Origin: Pseudomonas sp.
GTDB lineage: Bacteria > Pseudomonadota > Gammaproteobacteria > Pseudomonadales > Pseudomonadaceae
Reading direction: 5' to 3'
DNA: 64,000 nucleotides
Assembly (NCBI GenBank): GCA_022448005.1
Contig: JAKUTK010000009.1
Location: 1 to 64,000, forward strand
Shown: piece after piece, positions 41,595-49,916 of the stretch
Layout of the letters: every line of letters starts with the position of its first letter
How positions within the stretch are numbered: position 1 is the stretch's first letter
Made by a program: the position numbers and the translations under genes
The notes under the pieces: generated by a model
What the model saw: only the letters and a program-made list of their open reading frames with translations
What the model was told of the DNA's origin: nothing
Databases searched by the model: none

Positions 41595-42476
41595 TTAGAC
41601 ACTTTCCAGGCTCAGTAAATGTCGCTTCTCAAACTCTACCGGTGACAGCTGGTTGTTGAAACCGTGTCGGCGTTTTGGGTTGTAAAACATCTCGATGTAG
41701 TCGAACACATCAGCGCGTGCGTCCTGTCTGGTGCTATAGATTTTTCGCCTGATCCGTTCCCGCTTCAGCAACTGGAAAAAGCTTTCCGCTACTGCGTTGT
41801 CATGGCAATTGCCGCGCCGACTCATGCTGCCAAGCAAGTTGTTGGCTTTCAGGAAGCTCTGCCAGTCGCCGCTGCTGAACTGGCTCCCCTGATCTGAGTG
41901 AATCATCACTTCCTGCTTTGGCTTACGCCGCCAAACTGCCATCAGCAACGCATCAATAGCCAGGTCGCTGGTCATCTGCGGTTTCATTGACCAACCGATT
42001 ACCTGCCGCGAGAACAGATCGAGCACCACCGCCAAATACAACCAGCCCTCATAGGTGCGGATGTAGGTGATGTCCGTGACCCAGACCTTGTTGGGTTCGG
42101 TGACATTGAATCGGCGCTCCAGATGATTCGGTGAAGCCGCTGGAGGCTTACCACCATAGCGGCCCGGTCGGCGGCGATACCCTGTCTGTGAGCGCAGCCC
42201 TTCCAAGCGCATCAGTCGAGCAACACGATGCTTGCCGCATGCTTCTCCAAGCTCACGCAGGTCGTCGTGGATTTTGCGGTAGCCGTACACACCGCCGCTC
42301 TCTAGCCACGCGTGCTTGATTAGTCCAAGCAGGCGTTGATCATCCTTGGCTCGTGCCGACTTCGGTTCAGCCAGCCACGCGTAGTAACCACTGGCATGTA
42401 CTTTCAGCGTCAGGCACAGGCGGCGAACCGAATAGTCAGCGGATAGCTGGTTGATGAAGGCGTACTTCAGCCGCAC
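41595..42476 (-). CDS. IS3-family transposase OrfB (DDE integrase domain)
   Basis: 293 aa with HTH_21 region (YGYRKIHDDL) and the DDE triad: D in VWVTDITYIRTYEG, D in HSDQGSQFSS, E in NAVAESFFQLLKRE. Intact. It is normally made as an OrfAB fusion by -1 frameshifting at the run of six A residues near the end of orfA. Confidence 0.93.
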   Translation of the reverse strand: MRLKYAFINQLSADYSVRRLCLTLKVHASGYYAWLAEPKSARAKDDQRLLGLIKHAWLESGGVYGYRKIHDDLRELGEACGKHRVARLMRLEGLRSQTGYRRRPGRYGGKPPAASPNHLERRFNVTEPNKVWVTDITYIRTYEGWLYLAVVLDLFSRQVIGWSMKPQMTSDLAIDALLMAVWRRKPKQEVMIHSDQGSQFSSGDWQSFLKANNLLGSMSRRGNCHDNAVAESFFQLLKRERIRRKIYSTRQDARADVFDYIEMFYNPKRRHGFNNQLSPVEFEKRHLLSLESV

Positions 42477-42745
42477 TCCTTGGCAAAGTACGCGGCGGCC
42501 TTTTTTAGGATGTCTCGCTCTTCGGTCACGCGCTTGAGTTCGGCACGAAGACGACGCAGCTCAGCTTGCTGATTGTCCTCTTGCGCGCGCTGCTCTTCGG
42601 GCTTGCTGTAGCGTTTAACCCAGGCATACAGGCTGTGGGTCGACATGCCCAAACGAGCAGCTACCTCCGCCACTGGCAGACCTCGTTCGGTCACCTGTTT
42701 GACTGCTTCGATTTTGAATTCTTCGGGATAACGCGGGTTGCTCAT
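42467..42745 (-). CDS. IS3-family transposase OrfA (HTH, leucine zipper)
   Basis: 92 aa: helix-turn-helix (LPVAEVAARLGMSTHSLYAWVKRY) and a heptad leucine pattern (LRRLRAELKRVTEERDILKKA). Overlaps orfB by 10 bp; the AAAAAAG slippery sequence lies at about 42505 (minus strand). Confidence 0.92.
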   Translation of the reverse strand: MSNPRYPEEFKIEAVKQVTERGLPVAEVAARLGMSTHSLYAWVKRYSKPEEQRAQEDNQQAELRRLRAELKRVTEERDILKKAAAYFAKECG

Positions 42746-42811
42746 GGCACCTCCTAGTGGGCCGTATTATGAGGCCTGGAGGTGTCTACGAAACTAGGGG
42801 CGATTCACTTT

Positions 42812-42836
42812 TTGCTTACCACATTGTTGTCAGATT
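42812..42836 (+). promoter_or_regulatory. Transfer-type palindrome (site 4), upstream of the AcaB-like gene
   Basis: Arms TTGCTTACCACA and TGTTGTCAGATT, close to site 8 read in the same orientation (TTGCTTACCAGA / TGTTGTCGAATT). It ends 65 bp before the ATG at 42902, and its left edge is only 4 bp from the IS3-family element. A TGAAAT -10 candidate follows after about 26 bp. Confidence 0.6.
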
Positions 42837-42901
42837 GGACGTTTTTTGTGCTGCGCGGTTTGGTGAAATGGTGTCGCCACCAACATCACGGAGTTTTTCC
42901 A

Positions 42902-43576
42902 ATGGCCCTTACCCCTATAGCCAAGCGCGCACCGTACTCGACTGCAATCATGCGGCAGACGATCACCTTCAAGACTCAGGAAGCCAAGAACTACATCGGC
43001 ACCTGGCTCAACAACGTCTCCCTTGCTCTCTTCACGCTTGACGTGATTTCGCGCAAGCGCCTCGCACGGCTGAACATGAGCACCAAGCAGCACAAAGCTG
43101 CTACCAAGGCGCTGAACAAACTGTTTGCCGACTTCGAGAAAGAAATTAAGGACGACTCGGCCCGCCTCGAAGCCGTGCTCAAGGCCCAGCGGATCACTGA
43201 TCGCGCTGAGCACAACAATCCGCGCTCGACGCAGGTCGAGATCACTACGCCTGAACTCAAGCGTGCCGTGGATCTGCTGCTGGCGTTCGACAACCTCATC
43301 ATCCTGGTAGATACCGTCTGGCTGATGGGCATCATGGAAACGGACGAGGCGAATCAGTTCCGCCAGCTCAAGTCTCGCCAGCTCAAGGGCCTGTTCGTCA
43401 ACATCTACAAGCTCAGCCAGGCAGCGAAAAAGAGCGCCTACGATCAGGAAGACCAGGAAGTGCTCGCTGAGATCGCCGTGGAAGAGCAGAAACACGAGAT
43501 CACAGACGCACCCAGCGAATTGCCCGACACGGCGGTTGAAGAAGCGGTTGAAACCAAGGCGGAAGCCGTTGCGTAG
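42902..43576 (+). CDS. AcaB/DUF1845-like protein, candidate transfer regulator (224 aa)
   Basis: Helical protein; TFKTQEAKNYIGTWLNNVSLALFTLDVISRKRLARL...LLLAFDNLIILVDTVWLMGIMETDEANQFRQ recalls the DUF1845/AcaB family (VDT-W-G segment), whose IncC member helps activate acaDC. The match is by eye and modest. ATG at 42902 has CGGAG upstream; the frame starting at 42782 runs into the IS end and is rejected. The C-terminal 30 residues are acidic. A palindrome precedes it, so it would be both target and possible effector of the regulon. Confidence 0.55.
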   Translation: MALTPIAKRAPYSTAIMRQTITFKTQEAKNYIGTWLNNVSLALFTLDVISRKRLARLNMSTKQHKAATKALNKLFADFEKEIKDDSARLEAVLKAQRITDRAEHNNPRSTQVEITTPELKRAVDLLLAFDNLIILVDTVWLMGIMETDEANQFRQLKSRQLKGLFVNIYKLSQAAKKSAYDQEDQEVLAEIAVEEQKHEITDAPSELPDTAVEEAVETKAEAVA

Positions 43577-43647
43577 TGCAACGCTGATTCACGCGTACCG
43601 ACATCGCCCTGCTTTATGCAGGGCGAATCATTTGAGGGCTCCGAAAC

Positions 43648-43935
43648 ATGTCATCTGATGCTGGTAATGCGGTCCCGGTGAGGCGGGGAAGGACTCGACG
43701 GGAGCGGAACGACGATCCCACCAACCCGGCAAATGAGGGGAAAGCACTTGCGGCCCTTGGGCCGCAAGAGGTTGATGCGCTGGAGGACTTCGAGCTAGAC
43801 GTGGTTGATATGGGTAACCATGCGGTACGAGTACCGCTCTTGGACAGTCAGCTCTTCGCTGCGATAGGCATTGGCATGCTGCTGGGCTCTATTGCTGGCA
43901 TTCCCATCGGAATCTACCTCTACTACAACCCCTGA
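43648..43935 (+). CDS. Tail-anchored small protein (95 aa)
   Basis: Charged N-terminal two thirds (RRGRTRRERNDD) and a single C-terminal hydrophobic helix (LFAAIGIGMLLGSIAGIPIGIYLYY). GAGGG precedes the ATG. It follows the AcaB-like gene by 71 bp on the same strand and overlaps the 3' end of the convergent NERD gene by 13 bp. Function unknown. Confidence 0.6.
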   Translation: MSSDAGNAVPVRRGRTRRERNDDPTNPANEGKALAALGPQEVDALEDFELDVVDMGNHAVRVPLLDSQLFAAIGIGMLLGSIAGIPIGIYLYYNP

Positions 43936-44597
43936 TCCGCATCCTTCCTGCCTCCTTTCGTCTGGGCCTGTAGCCGTTCAACATGACGTTTGCCGGCCCA
44001 ATACCCCCCTCTGATGCGCCTACGGCGCAATGACGCGCAGATATCGTCCGTGTGCCGCCTGGAGAAGATAGGTGTTTTGTAGCTCTGGATCTTGCGCACC
44101 GCTTCCCAGATGCCATAGACGCGCTCAGGCTTGCCATTTGGAAAGTCTGCACTTCCCGCCATGACCGCGTAGCTGAAGATTTTCGTGCTGTGGACTCCTG
44201 CAACCTGCTGAACAGCTTTGACGTGGGCATAGTTCTGTAGCAAAGGGCTTTGCATCCTGTATTTGCGCCGCCCAACGATCTGCAGCCACTGCTCTGGCTG
44301 CAGGGGGTCGTAGACGATCTTGCCCTTGTAGGCCTTGGTTTCCAGAACGAAAATCCCGTAGCGGGAAACCACCACATGATCGATCTGGGTACTTTCACCC
44401 TTGTTTTTTCCCCGGTAGATGCCGTTAGCGAACACGGTGTATTCGCCGCTCAAGCACAGCCGCAGCATCAGGTTGACCTTGTATTCGCCCCACCAGCCCC
44501 GGTATGCAGGCGTCTCCATGAGACGAACGTGAAGAAAGCCTGCCAGGATGACCATCGCGATGGTTGGCGGGAGATAGAGAGAGAGAAAGTCAGTCAT
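43923..44597 (-). CDS. Membrane-anchored NERD (nuclease-related) domain protein
   Basis: N-terminal hydrophobic helix (LPPTIAMVILAGFLHV) followed by a NERD domain: GWWGEYKVNLML, then the nuclease-like STQIDHVVVSRYGIFVLETKAYKGKI with the D...E-x-K pattern. 224 aa. NERD proteins occur near transfer and plasmid regions; the activity has not been defined for most. Last gene of the dsbC-traC-traU unit, 14 bp after traU. Confidence 0.85.
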   Translation of the reverse strand: MTDFLSLYLPPTIAMVILAGFLHVRLMETPAYRGWWGEYKVNLMLRLCLSGEYTVFANGIYRGKNKGESTQIDHVVVSRYGIFVLETKAYKGKIVYDPLQPEQWLQIVGRRKYRMQSPLLQNYAHVKAVQQVAGVHSTKIFSYAVMAGSADFPNGKPERVYGIWEAVRKIQSYKTPIFSRRHTDDICASLRRRRIRGGYWAGKRHVERLQAQTKGGRKDADQGL

Positions 44598-44611
44598 TTG
44601 TTAGCGCTTCA

Positions 44612-45658
44612 CTACAGTTTTGAGCAGCAATCTGTCCATCGCCAGATCATGTACATGCTGTCGTTGAGGGTGCCGGGAATGTGTCGATTCGTGCCGCCGT
44701 CCCAGTGGTAGGGGTGCTCACCGATCCACATCCCCTCCTGCGTCATCGCTTTGGGCCAGAACTGTGCGAACTTGTACTGGGATTTCGGAATGGTTGGGTA
44801 AATGCCAGCCGTGCAGACGTTTTCGTCACCCATCGTTCTTCTGGCCAGTCCGCGACGGTGCTGCTGGCTCAGCAAGCGGGCACTGATCAATGCAGAGGTG
44901 CGATTGAAGTCCTGCGCTGATACATGGCCCGTCAGCGGATATATCCCGCCCCAGGTGCCGGAGCACCACCACATCGACTCCAGGGGCTCCTTGCCAGCGG
45001 CCAGGGCGCCAGACTCGACGGCACATGCCGCGCGTGCCACCGGGTTGGCCACCGCTGCAGATTCAGGATGCTGGAAGAAAGCTAGCGTTGCGTTCCCCCA
45101 GGTTGGGTCAATTTCGGTGAAGGAAATGATGTCCACGTCCAGATAGCCATCAGGATTGCACTTGGTCGGCGTGTACAGGTCGAGGATCTGCAGCAAGGGG
45201 AAGGCGTAGTAGTGAGTCTGGTAGAAAGACCCGTCTTCCATGTCATCGCGCTTTGCATGGTCCTGTACCAGCCGGCCATAGGAACGCTTGGAGCCAAGTG
45301 GCAGGGTGACTCCACCGAGAGTGGGCGAGCAGCCGGGCTTACGGACATTCTCAACGATGCGCGCTGGCTCCCACATTGCTGTGATGATGCCCGGCTTGTA
45401 GATGCCCGATGTGCCTTCTTGGCAGACGCAGAACACCTGCTTCGAGGCTTTCGCCGGAGCTGTGCCGGGGGTGATCTGCACACCGGAAACCTTGATGGGA
45501 AACAGGCACGCCCAGCAAATATCAGTGAACAGCTTTGGCCCGAAAATGCCAGAGTCCTCACACATCGCATCAGCAGCTGATGCTGTCCCTGGTAGGGAGA
45601 AGATCACCAACAAGCACGCCGCTATTGCCGGCAGGAACCGTTTGATCCGCCTCATCAC
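44612..45658 (-). CDS. traU: Conjugative pilus assembly protein TraU
   Basis: 348 aa, signal peptide (FLPAIAACLLVIFSLPGTASA), many cysteines, and TraU features such as DICWACLFPIKVSG, CFVC-like ICQEGTSGI...PG and WWCSGTWGGIYPLTGH. TraU is a periplasmic, disulfide-rich protein needed for DNA transfer, which explains the Dsb-like proteins in this region. It overlaps traW by 4 bp. Confidence 0.93.
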   Translation of the reverse strand: MMRRIKRFLPAIAACLLVIFSLPGTASAADAMCEDSGIFGPKLFTDICWACLFPIKVSGVQITPGTAPAKASKQVFCVCQEGTSGIYKPGIITAMWEPARIVENVRKPGCSPTLGGVTLPLGSKRSYGRLVQDHAKRDDMEDGSFYQTHYYAFPLLQILDLYTPTKCNPDGYLDVDIISFTEIDPTWGNATLAFFQHPESAAVANPVARAACAVESGALAAGKEPLESMWWCSGTWGGIYPLTGHVSAQDFNRTSALISARLLSQQHRRGLARRTMGDENVCTAGIYPTIPKSQYKFAQFWPKAMTQEGMWIGEHPYHWDGGTNRHIPGTLNDSMYMIWRWTDCCSKL

Positions 45659-46860
45659 TTTTCTGCTCCTTCAAGCTCATCTCGGGTGTACTCGCGCACC
45701 GCGAACATTAGTCCCTCGGCCGTCACGACCGATGGTGCTCGCAGGATTTGGAAGCGCTGCGCCATGTCACCCGGCAGCAGGTACAAGGGGCCATTGATCG
45801 CGTCCTCCACAGTCTGGAAAAGATCCCAGCCAGAGGAAGGCGGTATTTGTGTCGCCATCACCGTCACAAACAGCTCATCGCCATGCGCCTCGTATTCCCG
45901 CTGGGCAAGCCGAACCTGCCAAGCTTGCGTGGGATCGATCACAACGAGTTTCTGATTGAACGGCATCATTTCCAGCGGATTTATTCGCCCCGCTTTCTGC
46001 ACCACGTTGCCGTTTGCGTCCTTGAGGTCAGCAGGAATGATGACGCTGGGGTCCACGAACCGTGTTGCGGGCGTAGTAACGGGCGGGAGTGGTGTGCCGG
46101 TCTGGGTATGCCAGAAACGATCGACAGCGCGCTTCTTCATGGCCTCCATGTCCAGCGCTTCGATGCGTGCCTTGGCCACCTGCAGGAAATCAGGCTCAAT
46201 GATTTCGCTGGTTGGTCCATACACACCGAGGTCGCGCCCCTTCTCGCCCGATTCCGACAGCGCCTGATCGACCAGGCGAGTCGAAGAGATCCCTGAGGCC
46301 TTCACCAGCAGCTCGTCGCTCTCACCTTCCAGGACGATAGCCGGCACGGTTTCGATGCCATGTCGCTGGAACGCGAGCGGGTCCAGCAGCACGCTAACCT
46401 GGCTCTGCGTTTCCTGCGTGAGCATGTGCATCTTGGTGACTGCATCGACCATCTTCATGCCTTCAGGGATGCCCCGGAAGACGATGCCTGTTGCAGGGCG
46501 TCCATCGTAGCTGGTCAAGATGTCCTTGATGGCCGTGGCGCCTAGCGACCAGGAAACAAAGATCAGCGTGCGCACGCCTTCACCCAGCGGATGTTTCTTG
46601 CTGGGCTGCTCGGAGTTACCGGCACCCTGCAGCTGCTCAGGCTGCACGGGGCTTTGCGAAGCAAGCCGCTCAATCCATTGCGTTTCTGTCTCGGGGATCT
46701 GCTGGCGAGCACTCTCCCCATCGCTGACAGCCTGCCGGGCCTGTTCCAGTATTTGCGGGTCCATCGTGCTGATATCGATTGGCTTGATGCCAAGGTCACC
46801 GGCCACTGCTGAGGTAGAGAGCGCAAGCGCTATGGCCACGCCAACGAGGTGCTTCACCAT
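45655..46860 (-). CDS. traW: TraW with a TrbC-like N-terminal domain
   Basis: 401 aa with signal peptide MVKHLVGVAIALALSTSAVA. The first half reads like TrbC (LIFVSWSLGATAIKDILTSYDG, GIVFRGIPEGM, VSVLLDPLAFQRHGIETVPAIVLE). The second half is TraW (DLGVYGPTSEIIEPD...RINPLEMMPFNQKLVVIDPTQAWQV). In F these are two proteins of about 210 aa each; IncC and SXT have the same long form. Periplasmic pilus assembly factor. It overlaps the peptidase gene by 7 bp. Confidence 0.87.
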   Translation of the reverse strand: MVKHLVGVAIALALSTSAVAGDLGIKPIDISTMDPQILEQARQAVSDGESARQQIPETETQWIERLASQSPVQPEQLQGAGNSEQPSKKHPLGEGVRTLIFVSWSLGATAIKDILTSYDGRPATGIVFRGIPEGMKMVDAVTKMHMLTQETQSQVSVLLDPLAFQRHGIETVPAIVLEGESDELLVKASGISSTRLVDQALSESGEKGRDLGVYGPTSEIIEPDFLQVAKARIEALDMEAMKKRAVDRFWHTQTGTPLPPVTTPATRFVDPSVIIPADLKDANGNVVQKAGRINPLEMMPFNQKLVVIDPTQAWQVRLAQREYEAHGDELFVTVMATQIPPSSGWDLFQTVEDAINGPLYLLPGDMAQRFQILRAPSVVTAEGLMFAVREYTRDELEGAEK

Positions 46861-47432
46861 ATCGGGTATGCCCTTCCCACAATCTGTTCACCCTTGACCG
46901 ATCCCCAATAGCGAGAGTCGAAAGAGTCATTGGTCTTGCCGAAGAACCAGTAACGGTCCTGGGCGATCACCCCCTCGCGCACGTATCGCTGCGGATCGAT
47001 CCCCTTCTCGGTGGCTACGGCAAGTCCCTCCCCGACCACCTGGTCATTGATCGTGGTCTGCTCTAGTTCCACTTTCACGGTGTCGCCGGGCATACCTTCG
47101 AGCACCTTTACGATCTTCGTTCCGTCTTGAAAGATCGGACCGAGGCCCACCGAATGAAAGGCGTAAATGCCGCCCCTCACAGGCTCGCGGTCGCCTTTGT
47201 CGATGATCCAGATCCGATATGGCGGTAGGCACAGGTATTCCTGCGGTGCGATGGCGATGCTGTAACGATGTGCGAGGCCAACGATCATTCCGGCCACAAC
47301 CAAGGACAGTACGCTTCCCTTGATCAGGAATCGTGCGCTTGGCATCGGCCGCGCACCGCGAAGCTTTTTCGCCGCGACGCGGGCCTCGGCTCGCACAACC
47401 GCCTGTTCCGGGTCAAACCGTAGAAGGCCCAT
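46854..47432 (-). CDS. S26-family signal peptidase (TraF/TrhF type) of the transfer system
   Basis: 192 aa with one N-terminal helix (FLIKGSVLSLVVAGMIVGLA) and the S26 box KIVKVLEGMPGDTVKV that holds the lysine base, then YWFFGKTNDSFDSRYWGSV, the DSR box of signal peptidases. At the position of the serine nucleophile (usually S-L/I-P) I read YLCLPPYR, a cysteine. The enzyme is expected to process pilin in the inner membrane. It abuts traC. Confidence 0.82.
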   Translation of the reverse strand: MGLLRFDPEQAVVRAEARVAAKKLRGARPMPSARFLIKGSVLSLVVAGMIVGLAHRYSIAIAPQEYLCLPPYRIWIIDKGDREPVRGGIYAFHSVGLGPIFQDGTKIVKVLEGMPGDTVKVELEQTTINDQVVGEGLAVATEKGIDPQRYVREGVIAQDRYWFFGKTNDSFDSRYWGSVKGEQIVGRAYPIW

Positions 47433-49906
47433 CAGACCTCCTCGTAAGCGCTGGACTTGAAGGCCACACCGCGATCTCGCAGCACACGAAGAATCGCCTC
47501 GTGCTGAGGCACATTGGCTATCGTGTAGTTGCGGATCGCCTGAACATCCTCGGGAGCCGTCGAGTACAACAGCTTCGAATATTCATCCACCGTCAACCGC
47601 GCGATACCCGCTCCTCGCGGTGTGAGCATGAAAATTTCGGAGTAGTGGCCCTTGTAGGACTTCACGGTCTTGAGGATGCGGAAACCACCGTCTCCAAGCG
47701 GCAGTCGCTTGTTTTCCTGGATGGCGTCAATGGCCTCGGCTTTCTGGCCCAGCAGCAGAGTGAAAGCCGAGTTTTCGGCGATAGCCTGGCCGACCTTGTT
47801 CTGATAAAGGTCGTTGACACCCTGCGTGATCACGATGGCACTGCCACCATATTTACGAAAGCGGCGATAGCCATGCTCGATGAACTCACCCACGTTGCCC
47901 TGGCTCAGCAATGACCATGCCTCATCGATGATTACCAGCTTCGGCCGGTCGCGCTCACCGAGGTACATGTCCTGCTGGATCTGGTAGATGAGCTGCAGCA
48001 GCACAACCTGCTGCAAGTGGGTGCGCCCTTTCAGTTCCTCCAGCTCCAGAACGGTGAAAGGGTTGCGGAAGTCGAGGTTGTTCTTGCCGTTGAAGAAGCG
48101 CCCGTATTGACCCTTGGAGGTAAAGGCGAAGAGTTGGTGTCCGATGTCGTTAATTCGCGGATCTTCGTCCTGCAGCAGAGCCTCGGCGATGTCATCGACG
48201 ATCATCGCTTTGCCTTTGATCTCCCATACCTGAGTCAGATATTTCTTCAGGCCAGCCGTCTGCCGGTCGATCAGCGGCACGGTGGGTGCTGCCATAGCGG
48301 CGAGGAGCCCAACAAGCACGTCTTCTTCTTCGGAATAATCTTCGATCAGCTCGAAAGGATTGAGGCACAGCTTCGAATCCTGGCCGAACTCTGCAAAGTC
48401 GCCGTTATAGGCCTCGCAGGTTTTCAGGTAGGAACGGCCCACGTCGATACACCAGACCTTCGCTCCAATCGACAGGTAGGACGTGATCAGATAGTTCGTC
48501 AGGAACGATTTGCCCGAGCCTGACTGAGCAGCGATGGTTCCGTTGTAGTTGGTGTCCGAGTCAAACAGGTGGAACGATATGGGCTGCCCGTTGCGCGAGA
48601 TGAATGGCGCCACGGCCGTGCCGGTACCCTTCCAGTCACCGTAAATAGGCAGTAGCGGCAGTGCCTGAGCCAGACTCATTGTCTTGTAGCGGAACATGTC
48701 CCGGATCGCGTCAGGGTCCGCACACATCGGCAGCGCGTTAATGAACACCGGCAGGACGACATAACGGTCCTCCATGAAGGTGAAGCTCTGCGTAGAGAAA
48801 TGACTTTTTGCGTTGGAGGTAGCCTGCGTCAGCTCTTCCTTGTCTCGACCGAACACCACCAGTGTCATTGCGGCCTGTACGTTGGGCAGGCCCTTGTCGA
48901 GATCAGTGAAGAGTGTTTCGTATGCGTTTCGCTTCTGGACGATCTTCGGAACGAAGGTGGCCATCGGGCCTTGGGTCTGGTTGATGGCCCAGCTTCGACC
49001 GCGTGACAGCTTGTCTTTCGTTTCAAGCTGAGGGGGGAAGAAGAGCGTCATGGTAATCACGCAGTTTCCGCGAATACCGCCGCGCTGGGACATGATGTCG
49101 GCCAGATATTGCGATGCCTCACCTTGCCACATGATGTCGGGAAACTTCTTGATGCTCAGCGTTTTGAGCATGCAATCGTCGCCGATCAGAATTCGGTCTG
49201 GGCGGACCTGAACCGCGCGATTGAAGTCTAGGATCTGCTCGTTGAGTGGCTTGTCTTCGTCTGCGGTGATCTGTGGATCTTCCCGCCAGCTGGCATGCTG
49301 TCCCTGGTTGAGAAGTGAGGTGAAGATTTCCTTGTACAGATCGTTGCTCAGCGGCACTGGGGCCAAGCCGCAACTATCCAACGAGGTGCCCAGGCCGTCC
49401 GACAGATCCTTTGCTCGCGTCGCTTCGGTCATAGAAGGCGTGGCATTGGATATCGGCATGGTCACCGAGATGACCAAGCTCTGCTCACGAACACGCACCC
49501 CGGAGATCTTGTCCACCGGCTCCAAGGTGCGCTCGGCAAGATAGTCAGCACGGGCATGGGTAACACGCTGCAGCAAGTCCAGAGTCTCTTTGCTCATATC
49601 GAACTTGCCGGCTTCCATGAATGCTTGACGCATGCGCGTGAAGCTCGTTTTGATGCGGTTGATGTTTTCAGTGCAGATCAGCGAAAACTGAATCGTGGTT
49701 CCTTCAGGCCAGTCCACGGTTAAGCCGGCTTTAAGGCGCGCCCCCTCGTCACCGGAGGAGCCGGCCAGCGGCTGGCAGAGGAACGCGAAACCGAGACGAT
49801 TGCCTGCCAATTGAAACAGGTGCAGGTTCGGGTCATAGGCTAGACCGTTGATCAGCTTCGACAGCCGGGGGGTCTGGTTGATGAGCGCGGCGAACGACGA
49901 CAGCAT
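47432..49906 (-). CDS. traC: Type IV secretion ATPase TraC (VirB4 family)
   Basis: 824 aa. Walker A at about residue 460 (AAQSGSGKSFLTNYL), Walker B at about 660 (KLVIIDEAWSLL), followed by RRFRKYGGSAIVITQG, standard for TraC/VirB4. It powers pilus extension from the inner membrane. ATG at 49906 has GAGGAA upstream; the frame to 49990 overlaps dsbC. Second gene of the dsbC-traC unit. Confidence 0.96.
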   Translation of the reverse strand: MLSSFAALINQTPRLSKLINGLAYDPNLHLFQLAGNRLGFAFLCQPLAGSSGDEGARLKAGLTVDWPEGTTIQFSLICTENINRIKTSFTRMRQAFMEAGKFDMSKETLDLLQRVTHARADYLAERTLEPVDKISGVRVREQSLVISVTMPISNATPSMTEATRAKDLSDGLGTSLDSCGLAPVPLSNDLYKEIFTSLLNQGQHASWREDPQITADEDKPLNEQILDFNRAVQVRPDRILIGDDCMLKTLSIKKFPDIMWQGEASQYLADIMSQRGGIRGNCVITMTLFFPPQLETKDKLSRGRSWAINQTQGPMATFVPKIVQKRNAYETLFTDLDKGLPNVQAAMTLVVFGRDKEELTQATSNAKSHFSTQSFTFMEDRYVVLPVFINALPMCADPDAIRDMFRYKTMSLAQALPLLPIYGDWKGTGTAVAPFISRNGQPISFHLFDSDTNYNGTIAAQSGSGKSFLTNYLITSYLSIGAKVWCIDVGRSYLKTCEAYNGDFAEFGQDSKLCLNPFELIEDYSEEEDVLVGLLAAMAAPTVPLIDRQTAGLKKYLTQVWEIKGKAMIVDDIAEALLQDEDPRINDIGHQLFAFTSKGQYGRFFNGKNNLDFRNPFTVLELEELKGRTHLQQVVLLQLIYQIQQDMYLGERDRPKLVIIDEAWSLLSQGNVGEFIEHGYRRFRKYGGSAIVITQGVNDLYQNKVGQAIAENSAFTLLLGQKAEAIDAIQENKRLPLGDGGFRILKTVKSYKGHYSEIFMLTPRGAGIARLTVDEYSKLLYSTAPEDVQAIRNYTIANVPQHEAILRVLRDRGVAFKSSAYEEV

Positions 49907-49916
49907 TTGCGATTCC

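Larger units (their letters stand above)
41577..42807 (-). mobile_element. IS3-family insertion sequence (1231 bp)
   Basis: Ends TGAATCGCCCC...and its imperfect complement (left TTTCTTAGACACTTTCC versus right TTTCGTAGACACCTCC); two overlapping frames orfA and orfB with an A6G slippery stretch. I see no perfect 3- or 4-bp target duplication (GCCT on the left, CTTT on the right). It lies in the space between the primase unit and the AcaB-like gene. Confidence 0.88.
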
